Shown: positions 18,374 through 28,405, counted from the stretch's first letter. The stretch: DNA of 64,000 nucleotides from Fuerstiella sp. (GCA_029245955.1 JAQWOH010000038.1:62001-126000); one strand, 5' to 3'. A program made the numbers and translations. The notes: a model not told the origin generated them from the letters alone.

Positions 18374-19693
18374 ATGGATTCTGTGATGAAGTGGGTTCTG
18401 AATTTTATCTATGCACTGCTCCTGTCAGTGATGTCTCCTGTCATTCTGTGGCGAAGTCTTCGTCACGGAAGATATCGGCAGGGATGGTCCGAAAAGCTGT
18501 TTGGCAGATTGCCACTCAGTGGTGACGGGAAACCTGTCGTTTGGTTTCATGCGGTCAGCGTTGGCGAAGTCATACAACTGCACAAGATTGTGGACGCTTT
18601 TCGTACCGACACGGGTGACAGCTGTCGGATTGTCGTCACAACCTCGACTGACACGGGGTATGAACTTGCCCGGTCCAGATTTCAGGACTGCACGGTGTCC
18701 TGGTTTCCTCTCGATTTCTCATGGGCTGTCTCGAATGCTCTGCGGCGCGTCAATCCACAAATGGTTGTCCTGGTCGAGCTGGAATTGTGGCCCAACTTTC
18801 TGAGTGAATGTGGTCGTGCTGGCGTCAGCACCGCGCTCGTGAATGCCCGGATCAGTGAACGCAGCTTTCAGGGGTATTCGCGGGTAAGGTCGGTGATGGC
18901 TCCACTGTTCAGGCAGTTTGATGTTGTCACTGCACAGACTGACGCATATGCCAGTCGACTCCTCAGTCTGGGAGTGTCCAGGACGGCCATGCAGGTCACC
19001 GGTTCCGTCAAATATGACGGGGTGACAACGAATCAGCAGAATGCAACAACCGCAGGATTTCAAAAACTGTTCGGTATTGCGGACGACGATGTAGTTCTGA
19101 TGGCGGGCAGTACACAGCATCCGGAAGAACAGTTGGCGCTCGACGCCTGGATGGCCCTGCGGTCCGAGTATCCCAATCTGCGACTTATTCTGGTGCCTCG
19201 ACACAAAGAGCGATTTGATGAGGTCGCGTCAGCGGTTCGTAGCACGGGATGCCGATTGCAGCGACGCTCCGAATGTGATGAAGGTCGGGCCGTGTCAGAT
19301 GACTCGGTCGTTCTGCTGGACACCATCGGCGAACTTTCGGCCTGCTGGGGGCTGGCAGATATCGCTTTCGTCGGAGGAAGTTTTGGTTCACGCGGCGGCC
19401 AGAACATGCTGGAACCGGCAGCCTATGGCGCCGCCGTCCTGTTCGGACCGAATACATGGAATTTCAAGGGTATCGTCGAGCAGCTGAAGTTCGCGGACGC
19501 TGCCCTTCAACTGCGCACTCAGGATGAGTTTCTGCCGATGGTGAAGAAACTGCTGTCGGATCCGGATTCAAGAAACCGCCTGGGTAAAAACGCCGGCTGC
19601 CTTGTGGCTGCCCAGCAAGGCGCTGTGAAGAAAACGACGGCACTGTTGCGTAGTGCGATATCCGGCGACGGTGTGACTCAGGAAGCAGCTTGA
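18374..19693 (+). CDS. waaA: 3-deoxy-D-manno-octulosonic acid (Kdo) transferase
   Basis: WaaA/KdtA adds Kdo sugars to the lipid A precursor at the inner membrane. The 439-residue length, the N-terminal membrane anchor, the HAVSVGEV motif (which holds the catalytic Glu), the ELELWPNFL motif and the C-terminal GGSFGSRGGQNMLEPAAYG nucleotide-sugar site are all typical. With lpxC and lpxA at 28-30 kb it shows that this bacterium builds Kdo-lipid A. It sits 14 bp downstream of secA and converges with the zinc-ribbon gene, with 11 bases between the stops. Confidence 0.95.
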   Translation: MDSVMKWVLNFIYALLLSVMSPVILWRSLRHGRYRQGWSEKLFGRLPLSGDGKPVVWFHAVSVGEVIQLHKIVDAFRTDTGDSCRIVVTTSTDTGYELARSRFQDCTVSWFPLDFSWAVSNALRRVNPQMVVLVELELWPNFLSECGRAGVSTALVNARISERSFQGYSRVRSVMAPLFRQFDVVTAQTDAYASRLLSLGVSRTAMQVTGSVKYDGVTTNQQNATTAGFQKLFGIADDDVVLMAGSTQHPEEQLALDAWMALRSEYPNLRLILVPRHKERFDEVASAVRSTGCRLQRRSECDEGRAVSDDSVVLLDTIGELSACWGLADIAFVGGSFGSRGGQNMLEPAAYGAAVLFGPNTWNFKGIVEQLKFADAALQLRTQDEFLPMVKKLLSDPDSRNRLGKNAGCLVAAQQGAVKKTTALLRSAISGDGVTQEAA

Positions 19694-19704
19694 ACCACTG
19701 TTTC

Positions 19705-21474
19705 TCAGGAGGCTGCTTCGTCAGTCGTTGCCTCAGCTTTTGGATTCAGCACATCGTCAACGTCTTCTGTGCTGTCTGTCTTCCTGGTAACCTGATATGC
19801 CTTTTGGTTACCAAATTTGTTGCTGCACTTAGGGCATTTGGCTTTGGCCAGCCCCTTGCCGGCCGCTCCACCAAGCTTCTTGTTCTTGCGCGAGCTTTCG
19901 GTGATGGCGGCGCCGCAGGCTTCGCAAATGTATCCCGACAGTTCCACAGCAAACCCCGGATCGTTTTCGTAGTAGTCCAGGTTCCTGACAGCTTCAATCT
20001 TCACTTCACTCAGGAAGCAGAACAACGTATCCGTTTCTTCAGTCGCCGGAACTCCGTTGTCTTCGGCCGGAATCTTCAGTCCGAACAGGTTACTAACCTG
20101 CTCCGAAAATCGCCGATGCACACTCAATGGCATTGAGATAAAGGCCTGGCGATTCTCAGGGAGTTCCAGAGGCACGTATACTGCGATTCGTCCGTCCCCG
20201 AACACCGGGACACCGGCAAACATGCTCTCGTGAGCTTCAGAGACTGGCTGAATCAGTCGAATTCTGTTCGTCTGTTCAGCCGTTATTGTCTGCAATTCAC
20301 CGAACGGCAGATCGGCGATGGCTCCGGTTTTCTGAATGTGTTCCCGGATCTGTAGGCGTTGCTGCTCAAGAGCTGGTGGGCCGTTTGCGGCCTTACCGAA
20401 CATGCTTTTCTTTGCGGGCGCAGCGTACTTAACAAGGTGCAGGCCACTCTCGTGAAAGCCACCGTCCACATTTTCGACTGTCTTTTCCAGGCTCCCGGGT
20501 TTCAGTACGACGTCCGTCGGTGTAATGACGTGTAGTTGGAGATCCTCAATCCAGCCAACGGTGATTTGTTGTGTTTCGGTTCCCCTGGCTTCCTGCGGGC
20601 TTTTCTCCTTCTTCTTGATTTCCGGTACGATGAAAGGATTCTTGCACTGCCTGCAGCGCAGAGTGCGACCGCCCTGGTCTTCTCTGACGCGAATCCATGC
20701 ACCACAAGAACAGGGCAGAAGAATACGCTTACGATGCGATTCCTTAACCTTGTTTCGCTGGCGACGTTTGACGTCTTTTTCGTCCTGCATGGCAATGCCC
20801 AGAAGTTCGTCAGCATTGATATCGCCGGAGGACGTCTGATCTTCCGATTCTTTCGCTGCCGACTTGTCCGTACCGCTCTCAGGTGCGGAATCACTGTCGG
20901 TCGGTGTCGACGCTGCAGCGGCCCCACTTTCGGCAGCAGCCGGGGCTTTGGGAGCTTTCTGCGATTCCTTCTTTTCAGCCGGGGCCGAAGCCTGAGGAGC
21001 AGCGGTTGCGGATGCGGATGCGGGCGAAGCGAATTCGGCACCTGAGTCACCACCTGCCGGCAGATGATTCAACGTGAATTCGGCTTCGTCTTCTTCTTCC
21101 GCGTCGAACATTTTACGTCCGCCACTGTCATCGGACGCATTTCGGGAAGGTAGCATTTCTGTGCGCTGGTCCGCCGGAATGTCGCTGAAAATGATTGCCT
21201 GGGGCTTAGCCTTCATTTCGTTGTATTTGGCTTCAACATCGGCCCGCATGAACGCATTGCAGTTCCAGCAGCGAACCAGTCCATAACGCACCATCTCGTT
21301 GCATTTTGGACATGGGTCGAACATTTCCCGAAATTTGCGGTCACCCACTGCGTCTTCGGTTTCCTTCGTGACGGCAGGTTTGACGTCAATTTCACGACCA
21401 CATTGTGGACACTCCTTTGTGTCAGACAGGATGAAGGCCTCACAGCCCGGACAACTCTGAAATGATGTGGACAT
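19705..21474 (-). CDS. Multi-zinc-ribbon protein of unknown function
   Basis: The 589-residue protein carries several Cys pairs. C-P-G-C and C-P-Q-C occur in the first 25 residues. C-P-K-C and C-W-N-C follow at about 55-72. A third ribbon in the middle reads CSCGAWIRV...LRCRQC, resembling a common FmdB/zf-ribbon. A last pair, CEAC and CPKC, lies near the C-terminus. Between ribbons 2 and 3 is a low-complexity Ala/Ser/Pro/Glu linker of about 100 residues. The part from about 300 to 500 looks like a folded domain without a name I know. No signal peptide, so it is cytoplasmic. It could be a nucleic-acid or protein scaffold, but this is inference. Confidence 0.75.
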   Translation of the reverse strand: MSTSFQSCPGCEAFILSDTKECPQCGREIDVKPAVTKETEDAVGDRKFREMFDPCPKCNEMVRYGLVRCWNCNAFMRADVEAKYNEMKAKPQAIIFSDIPADQRTEMLPSRNASDDSGGRKMFDAEEEDEAEFTLNHLPAGGDSGAEFASPASASATAAPQASAPAEKKESQKAPKAPAAAESGAAAASTPTDSDSAPESGTDKSAAKESEDQTSSGDINADELLGIAMQDEKDVKRRQRNKVKESHRKRILLPCSCGAWIRVREDQGGRTLRCRQCKNPFIVPEIKKKEKSPQEARGTETQQITVGWIEDLQLHVITPTDVVLKPGSLEKTVENVDGGFHESGLHLVKYAAPAKKSMFGKAANGPPALEQQRLQIREHIQKTGAIADLPFGELQTITAEQTNRIRLIQPVSEAHESMFAGVPVFGDGRIAVYVPLELPENRQAFISMPLSVHRRFSEQVSNLFGLKIPAEDNGVPATEETDTLFCFLSEVKIEAVRNLDYYENDPGFAVELSGYICEACGAAITESSRKNKKLGGAAGKGLAKAKCPKCSNKFGNQKAYQVTRKTDSTEDVDDVLNPKAEATTDEAAS

Positions 21475-22066
21475 GCTGACTGAAAACTATGAAGAAAGAG
21501 TCTAAAGGACGTAGAATCACCTTACGCGAAATCTCGAAAGGTCGCGTCCGCCTGCTGGGGCAGAGCTTTGGCATAGTTTTGCGGCAAATCGGTCGAGATG
21601 CAAATCCACAATCTCACGTTCTTATGGACACATCGGTCAAGGAATGCTGCCGGCTGGCCCATTTGAGGGCCACGACTCATCTCATAGGCAGAAATGCAGC
21701 GTTTTCTGCCCTGCAAGTCGGGCTAATCGGCCTCGTTGGCCTAAACCTACCTCGTCGTCGTTTTCTTAGCACAAGCGCTGACTGAGTATCGCTGACCTGC
21801 GAAATGGTGATGTTCCACCCCGAATGCCGCACACTGCCCGGCCATCGTACCTGCCGATTTGACATTGCAGGGCTGCCAGGGGCTGATTGTCTGAAACGAG
21901 TTAAACGGAAGTCGATTGCACTGCTACACTTGCATGCACCCGCCATTTACCAATACCGTTCCATTCGCAAGTTTGTATACAGTCAGTTGTGGAGTTCAAT
22001 CAAGTGCGTAGCGACAGCCATTACATTCGACCTCATCATTTTCCTAGTAACTCACGCGCCGGAAAA
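21475..22066. other. Intergenic region between divergent genes
   Basis: About 590 bases separate the zinc-ribbon gene from the binding-lipoprotein gene. Short open frames on both strands have no recognisable content. I see no riboswitch or terminator here. Confidence 0.45.
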
Positions 22067-23938
22067 ATGCTGATCTGCAGCCTGACTGCAGCTCTGCTGA
22101 TAACATCCTTGTTCTCAGGATGTGGTGATGGTGGAGCCCCGTCCAGTGGTAGCGGAAGTGGCGATACCGCAGCGGGCACATCGGACGCAGTCACACGGGG
22201 GCCTCTTGAATCTTCGACATTTGGGGAACGTGCGGCGGCGGGCAGATTGCGCACGGGCAGATTTGTGATGCGATCTGACGGACCCAAGTCGCTCGATCCG
22301 ATTCGCGGCTCTTCAGTGTATGAAAATCGATGTGCCAGCCAGGTCTACGAGACCCTGCTGCAGTACAAATATCTTGTTCGTCCTTTCGAGCTGGAGCCGT
22401 TGCTGCTGGAAGAAATGCCAGTGTTGTCAGAGGATGGTCTGACGTGGTTCTTTAAGCTCAAACAGGGTGTTCATTTTCACAACGATCCCTGTTTTCCCGG
22501 TGGGACAGGGCGAGAGATGGTTGCGACGGATGTTGTCTATTCATGGAAGCGTATGGCTGACCAGAAGGCGGATTCAAAGGTCTGGTGGATTATGAAAGAC
22601 ACCATTGAAGGCTTTGATGAGTTTCATGAACAGCAGAATGCGGCAGAGGCTTTCGACTACGGAGCCGATATCGGTGGATTAAGAATCCTGAACGACTATG
22701 AATTTGAGGTGACACTGCGGAAGCCGGTCAGTCGGTTCCTGTGGACACTGGCTATGTTTCAGACGTCCATCGTTCCTCGCGAAGCGGTTGAGAAATACGG
22801 CAGCAAATTCGGGTTGCACCCGGTTGGTACGGGGCCGTTTGTAATGAAGGAAGAAGACTGGCAGAAAGGTGTGAAGCTGACCTACCGGCGCAATTCGGAC
22901 TACCACGAGTGTGTCTATCCGAGTGAACACATGCCGGAAGACGTGCAGGCCGGATTCACCGAACCTGCAGGCCGCCGTCTTCCGTTTCTGGATGAGATTC
23001 AGGTCGAGTTTCTGCAGCAGGACCAGCCGGTATGGCTGAAATTTAAAAATGGAGAGCTGGACTACACTCAGGTGCCGGCCGAATTTTACGAACAGGTCTT
23101 CAATAAACGTACGGGCAAACTGTTGCCGGCAGAACGCAAGAAGGGGATCACCGGGCATGCCGTTCCACTGATGGACTTCATCTTTCGCGGCTTCAATATG
23201 GAAGACGAATTGCTGGGCGGTTATACGGATCAAAAACGAGCACTGCGACAGGCGATGTGTCTGGCTCTGGACTGGGATGAGTTGAATGAGGCGTTCTACA
23301 ACGGGCTGAACATCGTTTACGACGGTCCGATCCCGCCCGGTCTGGCGGGATATCCAGAGGACGGCTTCAGTCCGGACGCCTATCGCGGGCCCGACCTGGT
23401 GCGCGCCAGAGAACTGCTGGCTAAAGCCGGCTACCCCGGTGGCAAGGGACTGCCCCGAATTGACTTTCACATGTCCAAAGGACGCAACAGCAAGGGGCAG
23501 TCAGAGCTGATGGCACGCCAATTGAAGGAAATCGGCGTTGATGTCAATGTTATCCTGGTCGACTTTTCGTCGCTGATACAGACTGTTGACAACAAGAACG
23601 CGCCCATGTTCGCTTTTGCATGGGGGTCTGATTACCCGGACGGGGAGAACAATCTTGCCTTGTTTTATGGACCCAACGCATCTCCGGGGGCCAATCACTT
23701 CAACTACATGAATGCTGAATACGACAGGTTGTACCAACAGATCGTGCAGATGCAGCCGTCGCCCGACCGAACGGCGATTTTTGAACAGATGCTGGACATG
23801 CTGTACAACGACTGTCCCTATGCGGGGTCGATGGCACGAACTCGTTTTTATCTGGTGCAACCGCGGATGAAGTACTTCAAACCGGTGGAAACATTTGAGA
23901 ATTGGTTCAAATACGTCAATGTTGTGCAGGAAAATTGA
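22067..23938 (+). CDS. Oligopeptide-type ABC transporter substrate-binding lipoprotein
   Basis: The ATG at 22067 opens a lipoprotein signal with lipobox LFSG-C and a Gly/Ser-rich linker; a GTG at 21989 would extend the protein by 26 residues ahead of this signal. The mature protein is a family 5 extracellular binding protein (SBP_bac_5): the SLDPIRGSSVYENRCASQVYETLL start, the YSWKRMAD region, and the ADYPDGENN-type segment late in domain III (here SDYPDGENNLALFYGP). It would deliver peptides or another small ligand to a permease. No permease or ATPase genes are next to it, so it is an orphan binding protein here. Confidence 0.92.
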   Translation: MLICSLTAALLITSLFSGCGDGGAPSSGSGSGDTAAGTSDAVTRGPLESSTFGERAAAGRLRTGRFVMRSDGPKSLDPIRGSSVYENRCASQVYETLLQYKYLVRPFELEPLLLEEMPVLSEDGLTWFFKLKQGVHFHNDPCFPGGTGREMVATDVVYSWKRMADQKADSKVWWIMKDTIEGFDEFHEQQNAAEAFDYGADIGGLRILNDYEFEVTLRKPVSRFLWTLAMFQTSIVPREAVEKYGSKFGLHPVGTGPFVMKEEDWQKGVKLTYRRNSDYHECVYPSEHMPEDVQAGFTEPAGRRLPFLDEIQVEFLQQDQPVWLKFKNGELDYTQVPAEFYEQVFNKRTGKLLPAERKKGITGHAVPLMDFIFRGFNMEDELLGGYTDQKRALRQAMCLALDWDELNEAFYNGLNIVYDGPIPPGLAGYPEDGFSPDAYRGPDLVRARELLAKAGYPGGKGLPRIDFHMSKGRNSKGQSELMARQLKEIGVDVNVILVDFSSLIQTVDNKNAPMFAFAWGSDYPDGENNLALFYGPNASPGANHFNYMNAEYDRLYQQIVQMQPSPDRTAIFEQMLDMLYNDCPYAGSMARTRFYLVQPRMKYFKPVETFENWFKYVNVVQEN

Positions 23939-23946
23939 CGCCACGT

Positions 23947-26900
23947 CTATTTTCGGTTGCGAATAAACCTCAGCAGACCATGTCCGTTGGTGTGTGCTGC
24001 TGCATTTTCACGTTCCGCATCTTTCAACGACTGTTCCATGACTCCAGGGGCAAGGCGCCGCAGGCGGATTCCCCACAGGTTTCCTGGACGCAGTGGCGCA
24101 GTCTGCAGTTCAGCCTGTGGGATTGCGATTTCAAAACGCCATGACGTTTCGTCAGATTCTGCATCGACAAACCACTGAGGGTTCCAGCTTCGCGATGTCC
24201 AGCACCGTTCGCTTGTCTGTCCGCTTTCATCGACCACGAATTCAAAGCCCGTTGTGTAGTCACGATCGACATCGAAAATGATTATTATCCGGTCCAGTAC
24301 ACCATGCTTCGCATCGTGGAATCGATCGGCCGTGTGGTTCATTTTATTTGAGTGACCAATACAGTGCTCAACGCGTCCTGCGACGTACACGTGATCGTCG
24401 TCCCATGCCAGCATCAGCAGGCAGTCGGCCGATGTGGCGTTCTGGGCGTCTTCCGATGCGACCAGATGTAGTTCGATCGCGTCCTGCCAGCACTTCTCTG
24501 TCAGCTGTCCGTCGAGGACAGGTTTGGCGCTGATCTTTGGCAGATTGATCGTCGGTACTGATGTCCTGGCTGCTCCGTGTGCCGCTCCCTGTTCGGCTCG
24601 TGCCAACAACGCAAACAGGCCAGTACCTGCAGCCGCCCTGGCCAGCAGGGTACTGTTGGCTCCAAACTCACCGGCTCTGCGGACGTTGGCGGCCTGCCGC
24701 AGCATCAGTCTCGGAGAATTCGCGATCTCCGGTGCCAGCGAATGGAGCACCCGCAGTGCTCGTTCCGCATTCTCGTTCCACTGGATGTCCACTGCGCGTC
24801 GATCAGAGCCGGACGGGTTGCTGAGCAGCGTACCGGTGCCGGACCGTACGATCGGAGCGGTACCGGTTGCCGCTGCTGACAGCTCATAGTTGACAGGCTG
24901 AATGCCACTGCCAGCATGTACTTCGCTGTCGGTACGTCGCAGGAAGCGGAGTTCGTCTGACGAATAGAACTGAAAAAGCCGTTCTGCTGCTTGCGCCGAT
25001 TCCGGCGTTTGAGGAAATCGACTGATTAGCTCTTTCAACACTGCGATCGTGCCTTCGAGATTATCCTCGGAGTCATACAGATCCGCGAGATGCTGTAGCT
25101 GCTGCAACGCGAGGCTGTTCGGCAGATCGGTCCCCAGCGTCTTTAGCTGGGCGATCAGGGCAAGCGGCGTTGTGCGTTGAGTCATGTGGCCGGTCAGGGC
25201 AGCGTGTTGTGTTTTTTGCCGCTGACTGATCAGCTCCAGGCGTTTGCGATCCTGCGGTCCGGCGTGATTCTGCTTTCGTCGGGAGGGCGAACCGGGAGGC
25301 GCCATGTCACCAGAAAAAAAGTGTGTCGGCGTGGCTGTCGCTGTGCCTGCCGCCGAATGAACGGCGTACGAGGATGCGGGAATAGCTGGTGAATCAGGTG
25401 CAGCCACTGCAGAAGGGGTCAGCCGCACGCAGTGGTTTGAAATCAGATCTGCAGTCGTTCCCAGATTCGGCAACAGCGCGTCACCGGGAAAGGTCAGCGG
25501 TGAAGTCTGCTGGCCCACAAGTCCCCGGTAAACGTGGGAAACCTGCCACGGTGCCAGTCCGACCGCGTCAAGAATGGTGCCTCGCTGATCCTGTCCGGAG
25601 GCAATCTTCATGGCAGCATTTACGCTCTCCAGCCAGATCCTGGAAATTTCGTCATCGGCCGTGTTGCGTTCGACGCAGATCACGGTCGGCTGCCAGATAC
25701 GGATGGATTCCGCCAGACGCTGTGGCAGCAACTCACTGACTCGACCATCCGTTTGTCGAGACCATGACTTCATCAGTTCTGTTCGCACCCGTTCCTGTAG
25801 TGGTTGCGTGCGAGAAAACATCCAGTCCTGAACGAACTGGTTGCCGCCCATCTGCGTCGTTGCCGTCTGCAACTCATGAGCGAACAGCAGATCGTTGCCG
25901 GCCTCGCCCGTCACGCGTGCAGACGGTTGAATAATCACTGACCGAAAACCAAGGTCACCGCTGATGCTGGACAGCATGCGCCGCGAAATGTCTTCCGGGT
26001 TGGTGACCAGGCACATCATTGCCGCCCGGTAATCGCCGTTGCGGACGGCAGTCCATGTCAGGCCTGAGTCCTCAGAGCGGTGGATTACTCCCATTGCCCC
26101 CACTGCCACAACCGTTGACGCATTGATGAAATGAATCTGCCGCAGGGGGGTGCCCGAGGCCATCTTTCGAAATGTCCACGACCGGCCGTCATCATTACTG
26201 TGGAGAACGAAGCTGCCAGGGCTTCCGGCAGCACACACATTTTTCCCATTTCTGTCTATGCAGTGGAAATCAATCAGATCATTGAGTCGAGTCGTCAGTC
26301 GTCCGGCGGGCGGTGCCCACGAGATTCCGCCATCCTGACTTTGCAGCAGAAATCCGCCGTCGCCGGCCAGCCAGCCGTGTCCGTCGCGTGAAAGGCTGGC
26401 TCCATTGACTTTTCGAATGGTGCGCAGCGGACGGGAAAGCGTTACCAGTTGTTCTCCGAGTACCGTTCCGTACGAGCTGCCACCGCCGACAACAATTCCG
26501 TCTTCGGGCGTCAGGAAAACTCCCGACGTCCACTGCCCTCTGATGTCCTCGGTCTTCAGTGAACGCCACGTCCGGCCGCCATTGCTGGTTCGCAGTACGG
26601 TTGATGACAATTGGCCGATCGCAATTCCGTTCTCCAGATCGAAGAAACGAATGTAGCTCAGCGGCGGCAGGCCACCTGTAAGACCGGAGCTTAACTTGCT
26701 GGACGTTGCGACCGTTGTGTTCGCAGAGGCAATTTGCTGCCAGCTGATCCCACTGTCTGCGGTTTTCAGCAGAATTCCGCGATAACGCTTCGTAAAATGA
26801 TCAAAATGGGAGCCCGCCACGTATCCCGTCTGGTTCGTCAGAAAACAAACGCTCTGCAGGCTGCATTCCAGCGGAAGCATGGCCGTTTGCCACGTGATCC

Positions 26901-27216
26901 CACTGTCACTGCTGTGAATGATGATTCCCCGTTCGCCAACCGCCCATATGTTTTGACCCACGTTGCACACATCGTTCAGCGACGCGTCATCAGCGATGGC
27001 GGCACTTCTTGGAACTGGTCCGCAATAGAATGACGCGGGACAGGTCTCTTCTGCCACCATCGTCAAGGCTGGCTGGTTCGCCTCAGGAACGGGCTGTTGG
27101 GCAGGGCATTTCACGCCGAGGCACAACACAAAGAATGCCACAGTCAGGGTTTTGACGCTGCTGCCCCGGTCATTTGGTAGTCTGAGGTAAGATGAGGTCG
27201 CCGTTCGGGTAGTCAT
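23947..27216 (-). CDS. Secreted mosaic protein: Ycf48-like beta propeller, degenerate middle domain, CBM9-like end
   Basis: A signal peptide (residues 1 to about 40, ending in KCPAQ) leads into about six Ycf48/BNR units at roughly 60-395, each with a G-x-(S/T)-W turn such as SGITWQ, GGRTWR, GGISWA and SGLTWT. The stretch 395-590 has the rhythm of a PIG-L/LmbE deacetylase, but the metal motif HPDDE appears as NPEDI. Around 690-760 there is a helical, TPR-like part (FPQTPESAQAAERLFQFY). The C-terminus (about 895-1085) is a CBM9/DOMON-like sandwich (LTEKCWQDA...LAWDDDHVYVAGRV). Roles are inferred from domain type. It converges with the binding-lipoprotein gene with 8 bases between them. Confidence 0.75.
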   Translation of the reverse strand: MTTRTATSSYLRLPNDRGSSVKTLTVAFFVLCLGVKCPAQQPVPEANQPALTMVAEETCPASFYCGPVPRSAAIADDASLNDVCNVGQNIWAVGERGIIIHSSDSGITWQTAMLPLECSLQSVCFLTNQTGYVAGSHFDHFTKRYRGILLKTADSGISWQQIASANTTVATSSKLSSGLTGGLPPLSYIRFFDLENGIAIGQLSSTVLRTSNGGRTWRSLKTEDIRGQWTSGVFLTPEDGIVVGGGSSYGTVLGEQLVTLSRPLRTIRKVNGASLSRDGHGWLAGDGGFLLQSQDGGISWAPPAGRLTTRLNDLIDFHCIDRNGKNVCAAGSPGSFVLHSNDDGRSWTFRKMASGTPLRQIHFINASTVVAVGAMGVIHRSEDSGLTWTAVRNGDYRAAMMCLVTNPEDISRRMLSSISGDLGFRSVIIQPSARVTGEAGNDLLFAHELQTATTQMGGNQFVQDWMFSRTQPLQERVRTELMKSWSRQTDGRVSELLPQRLAESIRIWQPTVICVERNTADDEISRIWLESVNAAMKIASGQDQRGTILDAVGLAPWQVSHVYRGLVGQQTSPLTFPGDALLPNLGTTADLISNHCVRLTPSAVAAPDSPAIPASSYAVHSAAGTATATPTHFFSGDMAPPGSPSRRKQNHAGPQDRKRLELISQRQKTQHAALTGHMTQRTTPLALIAQLKTLGTDLPNSLALQQLQHLADLYDSEDNLEGTIAVLKELISRFPQTPESAQAAERLFQFYSSDELRFLRRTDSEVHAGSGIQPVNYELSAAATGTAPIVRSGTGTLLSNPSGSDRRAVDIQWNENAERALRVLHSLAPEIANSPRLMLRQAANVRRAGEFGANSTLLARAAAGTGLFALLARAEQGAAHGAARTSVPTINLPKISAKPVLDGQLTEKCWQDAIELHLVASEDAQNATSADCLLMLAWDDDHVYVAGRVEHCIGHSNKMNHTADRFHDAKHGVLDRIIIIFDVDRDYTTGFEFVVDESGQTSERCWTSRSWNPQWFVDAESDETSWRFEIAIPQAELQTAPLRPGNLWGIRLRRLAPGVMEQSLKDAERENAAAHTNGHGLLRFIRNRK

Positions 27217-27656
27217 TGATGCATGACCTCTAAAGTTAACACGGGGCGCCTTATTACTGAGCTGAGAGCAGCATTAATCACGTGTGTCGTCGACGTTATT
27301 GAACAATTGCAGGAGAATGCGTTGCCACGCCCTCGATTGGACCTGAACGCGTGCGTTTGCTGATGACGATCGTTTCTCGACAGACAGCAAATGCGTTCTG
27401 CCTGCGTCGAGGATCACCACTCGTCGTATAGCAGAATCGTGCACCTGCCGGGATAGGAATCCCGGCAGGTGCAGAATGTGCCGATCTGTGTCTGGGCGGG
27501 GCCCGGAATGACGATTTCCTGATTTGTGTGTGACGACAGATCTTGACCACCGAACTGAACTTTGAGACAGTCAGGGTCTGTTCAGGCAGATTCTGAATTC
27601 GACATATCACTGCCCCCAGGGATTGGGGCTGCATTTGGCAAAGGAGTGCCCTTATC
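27217..27656. other. Intergenic region before ompH, with a strong hairpin
   Basis: A 440-base divergent gap. It contains a perfect 13-bp stem at 27441-27472 and, just before the GTG start of ompH, an AAGGAG ribosome-binding site at about 27640-27645. No coding frame is convincing. Confidence 0.5.
27441..27472. repeat. Perfect 13-bp inverted repeat with 6-nt loop
   Basis: GCACCTGCCGGGA and TCCCGGCAGGTGC surround the loop TAGGAA. There is no T-run on either side, so it is not a standard terminator. It lies about 185 bases before ompH and about 225 bases upstream of the mosaic-protein gene start, so it could be a 5'-leader structure or a protein-binding site. Confidence 0.5.
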
Positions 27657-28304
27657 GTGAAACAGCTGATTTTTTCGCTGTTGGCTGTCGCAGTCACAGC
27701 TACTACCGGTGTTGCCCAGGCTCAGAGTCCTGCCCCTACTAAAGGGCACCGCGTCGGCCTGATCGATATGGCCCATGTCTTTCAGCACTACAAGAAGTTC
27801 GAAGAGTTAAGGTCCGGGTTGCAGGCTGAGATTGAAAAAAGCGACGCTGAAGCCAAAGTAATGGTGGAACGTCTTCAGAAAATGCAAGCTGAAATTAAGA
27901 AGTTTGACGCGGGTAGTACGGAATATGAGCAGCGTGAGAAGCAGCTGCTTGATCTGAAGGGCGAGTTCGATGCCTTCCGTGCGGCCACGCAGCGGCGACT
28001 GGCAAGGCGAGAGTCAGAGACGTTCAAAGTTATCTACACCGACGTCACTAAAGCCGTGAAGCTCTATGCTGAGTACGCTCACTTCGATCACGTGATGCGA
28101 TTTAACCGCAAAGGAATTGAGGAGATTACGAATCCTCAGGAGGCTGTTCAGACAATGAACAAGACGTTCATTTATACGAACAGTGAAAACGACATAACCG
28201 ATGTGGTCCTGCAGTATCTCAACAAGCCGTATGCGACGGGGGCCCCGGCTCCCAAAACACCTGGTACGTCTGCATTGCCTGCGGGACGCACCAGGCAACA
28301 GTAG
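27657..28304 (+). CDS. OmpH/Skp family periplasmic chaperone
   Basis: The 215-residue secreted protein has a signal peptide ending near VAQAQ, then the Skp start GHRVGLIDMAHVFQHYKKFEEL. A long coiled coil (about residues 55-120) forms the chaperone arms, and a C-terminal segment returns to the body. Skp holds unfolded outer-membrane proteins in the periplasm. The start is GTG, after AAGGAG. The gene lies directly before lpxC, echoing the skp-lpx order of Proteobacteria, but lpxD and fabZ are absent here. A strong terminator follows. The tail after residue 195 is Pro/Ala-rich. Confidence 0.88.
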   Translation: MKQLIFSLLAVAVTATTGVAQAQSPAPTKGHRVGLIDMAHVFQHYKKFEELRSGLQAEIEKSDAEAKVMVERLQKMQAEIKKFDAGSTEYEQREKQLLDLKGEFDAFRAATQRRLARRESETFKVIYTDVTKAVKLYAEYAHFDHVMRFNRKGIEEITNPQEAVQTMNKTFIYTNSENDITDVVLQYLNKPYATGAPAPKTPGTSALPAGRTRQQ

Positions 28305-28358
28305 AGGAGCGGAGGACGGACGCATTTTGTGTCCGGTCACTTCATTGCAGCCAGTCTG

Positions 28359-28396
28359 CCAGAAGGCTCCTGCGCAGCAGGAGCCTTCTGGTTTTT
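28359..28396 (+). terminator. Strong intrinsic terminator between ompH and lpxC
   Basis: CCAGAAGGCTCCTG (28359-28372) pairs perfectly with CAGGAGCCTTCTGG (28378-28391) around a 5-nt loop and is followed by TTTTT: 14 base pairs and a U-tract. It ends only 9 bases before the assigned lpxC start codon. Confidence 0.92.
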
Positions 28397-28405
28397 GTTA
28401 ACCTC

